A stretch of DNA of 64,000 nt from NCBI GenBank assembly GCA_008711295.1, contig VUYV01000014.1:7743302-7807301 (forward strand), in the 5' to 3' direction. Each line of letters begins with the position of its first letter. Position 1 is the stretch's first letter. Origin of the DNA: Anarhynchus alexandrinus. Taxonomy: Eukaryota; Chordata; Aves; Charadriiformes; Charadriidae. Shown here one piece after another: positions 51,801 to 64,000 of this stretch. The notes beneath the pieces are model-generated. The model searched no databases, was not told the DNA's origin, and worked only from the letters and a program-made list of their open reading frames with translations. The position numbers were made by a program, and so were the translations under genes.

Positions 51801-51989
51801 CTGAATGGGTCCCACTGACATCAGCAGGTTTTTCAGTTGGACATCAGTAGTTGATGAAGAAAGCCCTTCAACTGACACAATACAGGGCTGAGGTTTGCAC
51901 TCCACCACTCGCAGGTTCTGTTTATTTGGCATCAAGCGTCCTCGGCCCATCTGGCCTGCTACTCCTCTGCCTCTCCCGTGCATAATGAC
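51801..51989 (-). CDS. RBM33: RBM33 coding exon (RG-rich segment and start of RRM-like domain)
   Basis: A 189-base minus-strand exon (63 codons, phase 0 at both ends) between TTGGCAG and ATTCAG|GTAGGT. It reads VIMHGRGRGVAGQMGRGRLM, then PNKQNLRVVECKPQPCIVSV and EGLSSSTTDVQLKNLLMSVGPIQ. The first third is Arg-Gly rich, typical of RNA contact and arginine methylation; PCIVSVEGLSSSTTDVQL is the first strand and helix of the C-terminal RRM. RBM33 is a nuclear RNA-binding protein linked in the literature to mRNA export and to ALKBH5-dependent m6A demethylation. The open frame seen in the raw sequence runs on into the intron; the splice donor sets the true end. Confidence 0.96.
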
Positions 51990-53435
51990 CTGCCAACAAC
52001 AAAAGTAACAGTATTTTGATTTACTTACCTAGTGCTTCTGCTCACTGCATTTGACAGCTGATACAAAAGTTGGCGATTTACTTAAAGACTTGATTAAAGT
52101 ACGCGCTGATTTAAAACAGCTTGTTGCTGTTTGCTGATTTGAAAGGCCACTTATTAACATATTCATCCACTGCTTATACGAACCTTTTAGAAGGACAGCA
52201 AGCTATATATTGGGTTTTATATATATATATTGCATTGAGGCTAAAAGCCTCAGCGTTAGCACAAATCAGTCAAACAACGGAGGGTCTCAGACCAAAATAT
52301 ATAGCCTAGTTTTCAACATTGCTCACATGAGCAGCATGTGTTCAGCTCCCATATTTTGAGTCTGGCGAAAAAAACCCAACCAGTGATCCTGCTCCCTTTT
52401 CTCTTCTCAACCCACGGGCAAATTTAACGTACCCCCAAGATGAGCAAACTGCTTCAAGCATCTCCAGTCTCTACTGCTACCAACTCTTGGGCTGTTACCA
52501 GGACGGAGTACTCGCATATGGCAAATAACGTTAAAACAATTTTTTTCAAAGTTCCCTTCCCCCATATCCCACAGGATCTGGCACCACAGTATCCACTGGA
52601 GCAGAAAATGTATGGATTTAATTCTTGTAAATCAAAGGTTGAACAGTTGGAGAGAGGAAAAATAACAACGAAACAGGGCAACAAACATTAAACAGAGTTA
52701 ACACTTAACATTGAGTCAACACTCAACATGGTTTCTCGATTCCTACTTGAAAAGCCTATGGAGGGTAATGACTTTTCACACTCCTCTGCATCAGCAAGGG
52801 GACTTAATCCTTCCATGATGCAAGAAGATTACGGCCAACAGTTCAAAACCAAGACATAACTTAAAAGCCAAAATCCCAGCTATTTTCAGGGAGCGTGCCA
52901 GTCAGCAAATGCAGAGAAGGCACATGCCAGTGCCACCCGAATCCTCTCCCTGCCTCCTCCCAGGGCACCATCAGTGCAAAAATCCAGTTACGAGATCACC
53001 AACCATTTTGAGCGATGCCAACTTTGAGGAGCGACCAAAGAGCATCCTGAAACAGTTGCCGTGCGCTCCTACGTATGCAGGAAACAGCCGGAACAAAAGC
53101 TTAAGCACAACTTCAGAAAAACTCTTGGTTTAAAAACCAGAAAGCACTTTGGATACTGATCTCCTACTGTAGCTATCTTGGGACGCACGCGTTTCCCCCA
53201 GGGAGCGCTGTGCTGGCCAGAAAGTCAGCAGATGAAGCAACCTGCAGGCGTCTCCAGCCTGTGCTGGATACAAACAGGTCTCTCCAGATTGAAAGCTTTC
53301 TATGCAATTATGCATCTCCCGGGTCATGCAGCCCTGCGCTAGCAATTGACGAACAGAATGCTGGTTATTAATAGAGCAACACAGCTAGACAGTAAAACTT
53401 CTAGCAGCAATACGCATCTAAAAAAAAAAAGTCAC
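51990..53435 (-). other. RBM33: RBM33 intron (1.45 kb)
   Basis: Starts GTGACT after CCTAAAAAG and ends TTGTTGGCAG. Contains a short TA microsatellite at about 52217-52231. Otherwise unique; no exon seen. Confidence 0.9.
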
Positions 53436-53645
53436 CTTTTTAGGCTGATGGATTCCCTGGATGTTTTTGACTCCTTGAGGAGCTGGTGAATGGATCTGTG
53501 CCTGCTGCTGCTGTTGGTGCTGCTGCTGCTGCATTCCCTTTGTCAATGTGACCTTCCGCACTGGCTGCTGTTTCGGCTCCGGGGGTTGTTGAGGCCGCTG
53601 GGGCTGGCCCTCTGGGTGAAAAAAGCCAGCATCCTCTCCCCCCTG
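53436..53645 (-). CDS. RBM33: RBM33 coding exon (Gln/Pro-rich low-complexity segment)
   Basis: A 210-base minus-strand exon (70 codons, phase 0 both sides) between TGATTTCAG and AAG|GTGACT. It reads QGGEDAGFFHPEGQPQRPQQ, PPEPKQQPVRKVTLTKGMQQ, a Gln run broken by one His, then AQIHSPAPQGVKNIQGIHQP and KK. This is the disordered Pro/Gln-rich region that precedes the RG segment in RBM33. The Gln run is coded by mixed CAG and CAA codons (53500-53535). A longer open frame on the same strand (53440-53721) is a different frame and not the gene. The upstream exon partner lies outside the window. Confidence 0.93.
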
Positions 53646-56507
53646 CTGAAATCAACAACACAACAGGCGGCTCAGTGTCCAGGCACTGCAATCCCTCGCC
53701 CTGAGCTGCCTCCTGCCGCATCCAGCTCGCTCAGCGCCCACGCAGCGCCCAGCGCCGTCCCTGCTAAGGCAAACCGGCGGCCGCGGGCGAGAGGGCTCAG
53801 CCTGGAAATCGTGCTTCAGGCTAACATAAAGCCACCGTATCTGAAGTATAGTTTACTTCGTTCAGACTTTATTATAATTACAATGTTCAATAATGCCTTT
53901 TCATATACAAAGAGGCAAAGGGTTTCACTTCTCTTTCCAAATCGTTCTTTCTTCCTGGGTTACATGTGAACTATGGTGTGCGCTTTTTGTTTTGTCTTTT
54001 TAATTTTATTTTTTTTTGAGAGACATACACATTGCAGAAGGAGCAAAAAATTGTGAAGGCTGGAAGAAGCAGGCAAATACAGCCCTCATCTTTGAGACTC
54101 CGACCTCTCTGTAGTTAAAAACTGGTATTTATTTTGAAGCGCATACTTATTCCACCAACTTCTATACCAGCAGCCTTTTAAGCAGTCTCCTTAAACACTG
54201 TCCGTACTTAGAACAGTTCTTCCCCAAGGATTCTTTTTTGTTTGTTTATTTTATAAAGCTCTTATTATAGATATTTATAATCACAAGCACAACTGAACAC
54301 CAGCTCAGTACCTCTCTCATCCAATATAGCTCTTTCCTCAGAGCAAGCAAGCACAGTAAAAGCATAAGCTGAAAGCGCTAAGAGGGAAACGATTCCCTTC
54401 CACTGCCTCTACCCAAACAGTTCATTTTTATTTTTTTACAGACAGGTGATTCTTGACTTTGTGTCCCGCTGTCCAGATCAGATCAATCACTGAAAAACAT
54501 CCCCCAGAGCAAGAGACAGCAGAGCCTGACAAAAATCAGGTACTTTTACATCTATAAAGTGCATCATATTATTGCATGGTTTCAACAGCAGTATCTATAC
54601 CTTGACTGGAGTCCAACTTTAGAACTCAAACGCTCGTGACCATAGTGAAGCTTTCCCCCTGCAGATACAAAGTCCCTAACCAACCTCATGTAACTCTGCA
54701 AAAGCTCTCAAATAGAAGGCATGTCTAAAGGAAAAAAAAATAAATTATGAAAGCACGTTTTTTTTACATAAGGGTTTTGTTCCCTTAAGTATTTACAAGT
54801 CAAAACTCTTTTTGCATCTGTAACATATGTCATGAACCAGAGGAGGTTTCATACTGACTGGCACATTTCTTGCAGATAAGGAGACAAAATACAAGGCTGC
54901 CAAAGGAATAGGTTTATGGTCTAAGAGCAAGATTACCTTGATCAAGACTATAAATCATTACCTCTCTACTGGGATTAAACAAAAGCAAAAAGAAACACCT
55001 ACTGAGGAGTGGTTACTAAGTCTCTTCGCTATCATCTGAAAAGAAATAGTCCGGTACAGGTCGTAGGATAGTCTCGTGTTTGCAAGTTCACTGGTTCACA
55101 ATCCACACCCCTAAATCAAGTGGTCTGTATTATCAAGTAGACGCAGGCAACAACTTCTCAAGAACCCAACTACTTAAATCCCAGACAAACCAGGTTCCTC
55201 GCCCCCCTGCTGTCTACGCTTCAAAAGCACAGTCTGTCATAGGGAAAATCTTGAAGCTCTTCCCACTTAAGGGCTTTCATCCAGTGTCCAAAGAGAGAAA
55301 CCAACAGAAAACTGCATCTAGTTTTTCCACTTCTAATCATTTCTAATGCTTTTTCTCTGCTAAACTGAACGGCTCTGCGGCTTCACAGAAAATTTTGTAT
55401 ATAAACCTTTGAGAGCAGTACCTAGTGAGAAATTATAAAGCTTTCCCTTCAGAGCCTCTATTCAATTACCGCTCAAAAATATAAAAGCAACAGCTCTCCT
55501 CTCCTGAAAAACCCAGACGTATGCACACAAACAAAACCTTACCAGGAAACCAGCATTAAATCCTCCTCATTTTACTATTAGTTCCAATATCAGCATCACC
55601 ATAGGCCCTAAGCCCTGATCAGATAACTTCTTTTATTCAACCCTACAGCAGCTGAAAGATGATGAAACTAAAAGGAACAAAAAAAATTCTGGGAGGAATT
55701 TAACTTAATAATTGGGAGTTCAAAATCTAATCTCTGCTAACTGCCTGCTGTGAAAAAACAACCATAAACATTTCCAAACCAAAAAGCGATCCCAGCACAT
55801 AGGAAGAGCATCTGAGGGCGAAGCCCATGGAAAACATGCTGAACACGCTCATTACTGAAACTTCAAAAGCAAACAATCATTCCCCATAAAAGGCTAGGAT
55901 GGCCAACAACCACCCAATGTTTAACTACCGAGCCCAATTATCACCAAATAAAACTGTATAAACTAAACACACAACTATAAATAACAGAGTCAAAGGCATA
56001 AGCACACAACATTGGTTCACACTGATGAGAAATTTGACGGGGTTTGGGTCTCAAACGCCATCTTTGGGCTTCACTGCTGGCCTGATGCTCCTGCGAAAGC
56101 CTGAAAAGGTAGAAACAGCTCTGGACTTTTTAACCAATTAATATATTTCAGAAGTAAGAAACCCTATACAAAACAAGAAAGTCCATAGGGTAAGAAAAGG
56201 GGATGGAGCAAAGTCTGTTTGTTCCTGCAACAAGAAGGAAGAAAGGGTAACGGGATCAAACCCTTTCTTTATACTACTGCTCTGAACTTCTACAGCTTTT
56301 TGAGACGACTTGAAGAGGGGAAGCAGAGATGAACCTCCATCACCACTTCTCAAGAGAGGTCTGTGAGTGAGCGACTTGATGCTCAAGGACTGACAGTGCT
56401 CCCCACAAATCAGCAAGACATTGTTCCCCGTTATGGGTAGCCCCGGCTTCCACTGAAGACAAAATTTGGTGGAGGTTTTTTTTGTGTTTTTTTTTTTGTT
56501 GTTTTGT

Positions 56508-56734
56508 TTTGTTTTGTGGTTTTTTTTGTTTGTTTTTTAAGAAAATGAAAACCAAACGCGACTCCTAGGTCACTATGTGCCTAACAAGCAAAACACCACA
56601 GCCTCAGACAACAAATTTTAGCGCAAATTCCTTTTTCACTGGTTAAAGACATGACAGCGCGAGGACAAGCACTGTCCGAGACAAAATGAACAACCTATGC
56701 AGTAGTACTTAGTGGCAAATTAGACTCGCCACCA
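56508..56734. repeat. direct duplication C, copy 1 (ends at a gap base)
   Basis: About 227 bases: a T/G-rich run, then AAGAAAATGAAAACCAAACG through to GACTCGCCACCA. Repeated at 56736-56961 with about three substitutions in the non-homopolymer part. Ends directly before the N at 56735. Confidence 0.95.
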
Positions 56735-56735
56735 N

Positions 56736-56961
56736 TTTTGTTTTGGTTTGTTTGTTTTTTTTTTTAAGAAAATGAAAACCAAACGTGACTCCTAGGTCAC
56801 TATGTGCCTAACAAGCAAAACACCACAGCCTCAGACAACAAATTTTAGCGCAAATTCCTTTTTCACTGGTTAAAGGCATGACAGCGCGAGGACAAGCACT
56901 GTCCGAGGCAAAATGAACAACCTATGCAGTAGTACTTAGTGGCAAATTAGACTCGCCACCA
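56736..56961. repeat. direct duplication C, copy 2 (follows a gap base)
   Basis: Matches 56508-56734 at a constant offset of 227 over the unique part and then continues into single-copy sequence (ACATCACCC). Starts in the homopolymer-rich T/G run right after the N. Confidence 0.95.
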
Positions 56962-59900
56962 ACATCACCCTTTAAACTTCTTCTATGCAAGACAATTAGT
57001 GGCTTCTTCAGGCACGTCAGTGAAGAACTAAGTCAAGCAAAACACCCGCAAGAGATTTTAACATCTGGACTTAAAGCTATAAAACCACAGAACATTACTT
57101 ACAGGTCACACGCTCATTTGAGAACATTAATATTTTGGAAGAAAGATTGCAATCATATGTGCAAAAGCCTGCACGTATGTTGACCCCTGGTTTTCACTCA
57201 TGAGGTAGACAATAAGCTGGCACCCAGAAGGTAAATCAGAATACACAGCAAAGCTAAAGGCAAGCAGGTAAGTGAACTCAAGCTGTACTGCAGAAGCTAC
57301 CCAAAACGACGTCTAAATCATAAATGCTAAATTGTTAGCATCTCTTCTACTTAAAATGTCTCAGGTCTAGCTCATTTGAAATCAACTTTTGCTTTTCCTA
57401 AAGACAATTTCTCTCTTACTACTTTTTCATTAGCTTACATCACCGCCCTCCCCAAATTTAAACATGTAGCAACAGAAGGAGGTATTAAAATTTTAAGTCT
57501 TCTCTTGTCAAAATACATTTTTATCTGATTTTCTTCTATAGCATTTTGGGATGTACAGGGCAACACTAAATTTTTCAGGGACACATCTATTCATCACTAT
57601 GGCCTGCCTCATACAATTTGATGCACAAAGTGCTGAAACCAGGTAGAATACTTCTCAGTCCACCACAGAGACCTGAGATTGATTGATAGAAGCTCTGAAT
57701 TTATACTGCAAATTTCCTCTGAAGTTCTCAGAAGAAAAGTGAATTTCCATTCTTTGTCTGCAAGCCAATAAAGGAAGAACGTTTTTCGGTTATTGTCTAA
57801 TGCTTAATTTCTATATTACAAATCATTCTGATCTACAAGCTCTGAATTTCCAAGTTTCATAAAAGGTCTACCTTCCTAACACATTGCCAGGAAAGAGTTC
57901 TCCTGAATGAAACTTCATTATTCGGTTAATTCTGGAGTAATGAAAATGCCTTTTTTTAAGTGGCAGGAGTGCTGTGCAGGGGAAAGTATAGAAACTCTCT
58001 TTCAAATTTCACATACTGCAAGATTGCTAGCAGTGCCAAAACAACAAGTTAATTTCAAATACTGTGTGTAGTTAAACAAAATTCAAAATATCAAGGCAAA
58101 AGGATTTGATCTACACGGTGAACAGTTTTCAAACTTCTACTGTGGAAGAGTCTGCACAGTTTGATCCAAAACTGCACTAACAAAAAAGAGAAATTACGCC
58201 ATTCAATGGCCTTGAATTTTAGTGCTGATTCCCCGATACTTATCAAGGCTGTTTTTCAATAGTGAGACTCTCACTATACATATATATATAGTCAGTGTGG
58301 TGTTTTGAGAAACATAAAGACCATTCTGTCACAAATTCTAAAGGCAGAATTTTATGATGGACTGCTTGAATTTCGCAAGCTGAAGCTCTCTACTCTATCA
58401 TAATCATTATGACAGTTTTACAAGGAAGATGAAGTTTATTTGCCACCAACATTAGCAGGACAAATTTATTTATTACAAATGCTTTAAAATGTACTGATAA
58501 AAATGCCTATTGATACTGTCAAAGCTGCTTGCGATTTGACAGATCAAATCTTATTTTCATTCTTAAACCCCATGAAGGAATGGTATCACCAACTTGCATT
58601 CTGTAGTGAGCAAATTGATTAATCCCCCTCTATAGAAATCTCAACTCTTGATTACACCTATCAGACGTTAAGCAGCATTATTCTAGAGTGACAACACTTG
58701 ACAAATTCCCAAACCATTTTTCTCAGCCTTTGTGGCCCTGCTAGCTTGTATTAACCCTGATGAAAAATTAATTTTCCTTATCTTCTGCTAAACCCCAAAA
58801 TCCAAATCCGCCAAACTGGCAACTCTTTCTGTAAAGGTATTATGAAAACCTCTAAAAGATTAATTGCATGTCTTCAGGTGACATTAAATTAATTTCTGTA
58901 CTCGTGACAGACATTTGATACTCCGTACTGAGAGGACAGATAACATTGTCAGGATACACAGAAGGACAGTGGTGCAGTGTCCCAGGGCAGCCTCTTATGA
59001 ATTCTCCTTTCGATAAGGCCATACTTCACTGTCATTGGCACTGTTAGTGATCTTGCAGCCCATAGACCTCACTGCACAGGTTTCTATTAACCACGACAAT
59101 GCTGTGTCTATCCATGTAATCTTTATAAAGCTAATTCAAAATCACCCAATAGTAAAGGGATGCGCATGCCGGATAAAGCACTTAAAGGAAATAAACTCTG
59201 GTTGATTTGTGTAAAAATAACTCAGAGAAGTAAAATGTTCTCCTCTTTTCTCAGATGCGCTATAACTCAAATTCTCTCTAACGTGATGAGGGCTTAAGTC
59301 TTGCAGGGAAATCTCAATCCAAAAATGTCTTGTAATTGATTTCCTTTAAGAAAGGAGAAACCCCTCATCTGTTACCAGCTCGAGTCAATATTTCTAGAAA
59401 TGAGTACCTCTACAGTATAACAGTAAGAGGGGAAAAAAACATCCTTTAGGTTACTAAATTAATCTCCACTTCAAGGACAAGAGAATTTACTATTCAACAG
59501 CTATATAGGTTTGCATATGTAAACTTGTACTTTACTGATACAGCAATTGACTATAGCAAGACAGACATCTACATAGACAACTGCGATCCCCATGTAACAG
59601 AGAGAAAAAAGCAGTAAAGCAAAACCCATGTAGAGCAATAAAGACTATCATCTAATATATACAAGGTTTTTTTTTCAACGATTATCAGAAACATATATTA
59701 AAGGCAACCCCCTAATAATTAGCTATTTCTCTTCGACTGGAGCTCCAAATGCTTTACCACTTTGATACAGCCAGTTGACAGACTGGGGACCTGGGAATAG
59801 GAAGCCTAATCACTTGCCAAATATCCCACAACCAAGTGACATGACCAAGCAGTGTTTCTGAGCAGCTGAAGATCTGTTTTCAATCTGTCAAATGCCAATG

Positions 59901-62900
59901 AGAAACACCTGGAGACCTTTTTTAAAAAGGCCTAAGACCTTTAAAAGTCTTTTTTTTTAATTTAAGAAGAGCAGTACTTAAAAAAAACTCCTGCTCTCCA
60001 GCCAGGCTAGAATAACCAACTCTATCTACAGACAACTCATCATTAACAACTGGTTTAAGACATAATAATGGTTTAGTTTTGACGCAGAGTGCACACAGAA
60101 ATAAGCTACATGAGACTACAGAAGTGGCAGAACAACCAAAGCATTCCCCGTTCACACCAGAAAAAAAGACATTTCTGGTGCTGGCCAGTGAATGACAGGT
60201 TATTTTTTCTAGCCTAAAACTTTTGCACAGGGCAAACTTACCTCAAACAAGAGCACCCAGACTATGCAATAAATAAATAAAACGCAGAAACAGTTCCCTT
60301 CCTGTCATAAAAAGACACTGCTAAGCTGCTTCAGTGAGCCATGATGTGATGACTATCTTCTCTTTTGTGCCTAATGGTCTATGAAAAGTCAGAACAGCAA
60401 GACAAAAATGTTTTGTAAAAAAAAAAAAGCAGCTAATTCCATTTAATCCCATGTACTAATGGAATTCTTACCTTAAGTATCTCCTCATCTGTCTGAGAGG
60501 AGATCTAAGGCATGGAGAAGGACTGGCCAAAGAGATGTTAGAGAATCCTAGCCATACCCGTGCTACACTGAGGTTTCACCAGGAGTGACAGAAACACAGT
60601 TGATGCTGAATCACAACTCCATGTTTTTCTAGTACAGCCACCCACCAGTTCATTATGAAAAAAATAAAAATTCTGTGTTAAAGCTACAGTAAATTCAAGG
60701 TTCTGGACTGGATATGAATAATAGTCTCAGAAGTACCTTTATTTTTACATTGCTGTCTGCAAGATACACAATATAGATGTCAATAAACATGTTTTTGAGC
60801 AGAGTTTCCTGGTTCCCTTTTCAGTTGCCGGTCACTGGAATAATTTTTTTGTACAGAGAATTTCAGCAAAGACTGGACACGCAGAGAAACCACCCAGAGA
60901 AAAGGCTCCTGTTGGAAAGAGCAGCCATTCAAAACTTCTGATGGCCCAGATTTCCTGAAGGAGCACTTCTCAGCCAGACACCAGCTGCGGCACAGAAAGC
61001 CAGTACTGGATAACAGAAACTAGTACAACTGGAGCTTCCCTTCTTGTGTCATGTCTAGTTTTTCTAGTTCATGTTCCTTGAAGCTTACAACTAATGGCAA
61101 CTTGAATCCCTCCCCAGCCACTTACAGTGTCAGGACTATCCCGCCTCAGAGCACATCTCTGTACTAAAGGTCTGTTCCAAGAGGTCAAACCTGTAATACC
61201 ATTTAACAAAGACATTTATGACTTCTCAAAATATTAAATTCAAATTGCACAAATCTGCATGTTGCCCCGCCCAAGTTAAGAGATTGCAGTTAGTTTTCAT
61301 TTGAAAACTAGCTCTCTTTGTAATGCACTTTAGCAGTGTCACAGTTGCCTCAGTTACCTCTGAGGAAACTACGCTACCAGACACTCCGTAACACCAACAT
61401 CGTATCAATATGAATTTTGCACTATAACACTTACGATGGCAGAAAAACTCTCCTTTGAGACTTAACAAGAGCGACAAGCAATATCAGACGCCTTGCTTTC
61501 AGGGTGTTCAGGAGGAAGCAGCACTCTTCAACATACAATTTAAAAGTCTCCTGAGGAAAAGGAGAAACCTGTTCTGCAGTCTACAATAGGAAATACTTTA
61601 TTGCACTTTAGTTCCAAGTTATCCACAGCAAAGTTAAATTCAATTTAGGTAGATATCTCTTCCCCCTTTCAAGGATTTTATTACATACCCATAAAAAGTA
61701 CTATCTGCCTCTCTTTTGGTTGTCACCTTAAGGCCCTCTAGTTACTAAGTGTGTCCACACATACCCTTGTATTTCATTTTTCCCAATAACCAAATATGCC
61801 CCAAACAGTACAGCACAGCCCCTGCCTCACTGCCCCTAAGCCATGAAATAGTCTGTCTCTATAGGGACCATCCTCACTGGAGGTCTGAGGGGACAGGGTT
61901 TATTGCTCATTTCCAAATGTTTCATGAAAATACTATGTCTTTTTCATAACCAGAATACCACAGGGCTCCCTGACTTCCTTTTTTTTTTTTTGTCAGTTTT
62001 TTTGGTTTTGTTTGTTTGTTTTGAGGTAGAATTAGGAAATTAATGTCTATTTGTGAAATAATTCCAGAGTGAAATCTTGCAGGTTGTGGCAGGCAGAGTA
62101 CTTTTCAACAGCAGTTACGTTAGTACTGCTTCAAAGGTCTTGCTGATTTTGACACTCTCTAAGTGACAAACAGGCTATCTGGGCATTCAGATATCATGGT
62201 TTCCGCAGCTCCCTCAGTCCACAGCTGATAGAATATGGGCATTATCCATGCCTCCTTCAAATAGTGGGATACGAATAAACCACAATGCCATTCTCCTGCT
62301 TCTTAAAAAGTAATAGGACCACACAGAGCAAGAGTTCCTGTGTTGTTTCCCGCAGCTGGTAGCACTGCAGAGCTGGGTGAAGGGTTCCCTCGAAAACTTG
62401 TCATGCGAATGCCAAAAACCTTAGTGTTTGTAATTCCTGACATATTTAGATGAAAGGCGCTATAGAGCTTTCAAGTCAAATATTTTTAATTAAACTTGAA
62501 CATACACAGCAAGTAGAAACAAGTACAAACATTAAGCAAAGTTTGTTGATAAGGTTACATTATCAAGCAAGAATCATCTCAATCAGTATCTTTTTCCATA
62601 TTTAGAACTCCATATTTATCTCTTACATTTCTCAGTTACTCTAAATATGAATAAAGTTGTCTATCTTCCACTCCAATTCTCTTTTTCTTTTTACAATCCA
62701 AGGACATCTTTTGTGACAGGCTTTTAAACCAAGAGAACTTGCCAACTCTTTCTTCAAGCTTTTCAGATGAAGCATTTCAGGTTTTCAGGAATTATGATGG
62801 CTAATAAGATACTGCTTCTAATCCAACAGGGAACACAGATTTTAATGTACTTTTATATATATGTATTTACGAAAAAAGCTCATTGTGCAGTTTTCCACAG

Positions 62901-64000
62901 AGACAAAGAATGGTGTGTTCTTGGTACAGCATAAGAACCAGCATTTTCAGGCGTTTGGGACAGACACACATCTCTTTGAGCATGGCAGGCCATTTTCTGG
63001 CTAGAGAGAAATCACCCAACAATATAAGATGATTGAATAATACAGAGTTTTTAAGATATTACCATTTCCCCACAGAACCTCCAACTAAATGAAAAACACA
63101 TTCAGCACATATTTCATACGATCTTAAGATATTTAAGGCTGTAGTTGGTACAAACCTGTTCTTCCGTGACTAAAGACACTTCTAATATATTGGCTTAAGG
63201 AACTCAGTTGCACTTGGTACTGCAACTATTTACCGACAGACTAATCACAGAGAGCGCAAAGAGGAGACCACCACAAACAGCAAAGGCGTTAGAAGACATG
63301 CCCCATCAAAAGGGACTGAAGGACATAAGTGCTCAGAAACAGTTAAGAGATCTTTAAAGAGAGAGAGAGCCAAACAGGGATATAATTTTTTTCCCATGTC
63401 TCTTGAAATATAATACAATTAGTCATAGATTCAAAATTGCAACAAGAAAATGTGGCTTGGTCACTAAGAAAATTCCCCTAAATGTACAGGTTAGACACTG
63501 GAATAGATGGGCAAAGAAATCTCCAATAATGAGATCTCAGAAAAAGGCTGGTCAAGTCTTTCAGGAATGCTAGAGTTCATTCCCCCTTCAAGACAGAATT
63601 TTCCATGGTTCTTTCACCCCTATTTTCTATAATTATTATCACATTCTTAAGTGATTTATTAGGGTGTTTCTTCCCAACAAACAACATTCTACAACCTCAT
63701 TGAGTTTATTCTCATGCATATCCTTAGGATTGACTTCAGGCTTCTTCCCAAGCCCAGATGTTTTCTTAGTAAAAGATACTAGTATGAATACTCAGCGAAT
63801 ATGCTGAACTCCTGTATCTGGAAAGGATGGCTCTGAAAACGTGCCACAGAAACCATAAAGCAGATCAGATCCATCAAAAGACGTTTGGGCCTCCATGAAA
63901 AAGAACAACCACCCAAACCTCAAAATTCATCTGCCAAACATTAAACACTGCCTCATTTTCCAGGAACATAACATTTAAAGGAGTAATTAAAATTGAAAAC

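Larger units (their letters stand above)
53646..64000 (-). other. RBM33: RBM33 intron (partial, at least 10.3 kb)
   Basis: From the acceptor at 53646-53647 to the window edge. AT-rich, unique, no further RBM33 peptide recognised on the minus strand, so the next upstream coding exon is probably beyond 64000, although a very short exon could be missed. It holds duplication pair C around the N at 56735, T-runs near 56480-56540 and 61980-62020, and a short (TA)n at about 58280. Confidence 0.75.

Noticed and set aside
51738..51983. Continuous minus-strand open frame starting MHGRGRG as a stand-alone small protein
   Set aside because: It is part of an RBM33 exon; splice sites at 51989/51990 and 51801/51800 with matching phase show the Met is internal and the last 20 codons are intron.
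53440..53721. 93-codon minus-strand open frame
   Set aside because: Out-of-frame shadow of the RBM33 Gln-rich exon, and it crosses the splice acceptor at 53646.

Overview
The window is bird (sauropsid) nuclear DNA. Supporting this: spliced genes with GT/AG introns, two recognisable vertebrate genes in the order known from amniotes, very few transposons, and the ones that can be named are CR1 LINE 3' ends with the avian ATTCTATGA-type terminal repeat. Species cannot be fixed from the sequence alone. No bacterial, phage, CRISPR or viral gene system is present.

Layout. (1) 1-7361, plus strand: Sonic hedgehog (SHH). The window opens inside intron 1; exon 1 (signal peptide and first part of the signalling domain) lies upstream of the window. 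Exon 2 (2937-3198) and exon 3 (6655-7361) are intact and encode 322 residues: the rest of the signalling domain, the GC autocleavage site and the whole Hint/cholesterol-transfer domain. Introns 1 and 2 hold AT-rich islands with forkhead and homeodomain motifs that stand out from the GC-rich background and are probable enhancers. (2) 7362 to about 10955: the SHH 3' UTR, with an expanded purine-only tandem repeat just after the stop, a clear poly(A) signal near 8.55 kb and a plausible second one near 10.94 kb. (3) About 10.96-33.9 kb: intergenic, no gene seen, with three CR1 fragments, a 13-bp minisatellite, several candidate conserved AT-rich islands, and two near-identical direct duplications that each abut a single N. 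(4) About 33.9-64.0 kb, minus strand: the 3' part of RBM33. Four coding exons are placed to the base (53645-53436, 51989-51801, 40898-40810, 40615-40567), giving the end of the low-complexity region, a polyglutamine stretch, an RG-rich segment and a C-terminal RRM-like fold split over three exons, followed by a 3' UTR of about 6.7 kb. More 5' exons lie beyond the window.

SHH and RBM33 are convergent (tail to tail), the arrangement known in amniotes on this side of SHH. The two genes are not known to work in one pathway: SHH makes a secreted morphogen, RBM33 a nuclear RNA-binding protein. The main observations for a second look are technical and regulatory: three gap-flanking duplications that look like uncollapsed haplotype overlaps, the repeat in the SHH 3' UTR, the intronic enhancer candidates and the possible long SHH 3' UTR. 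I did not find a previously undescribed biological system here.
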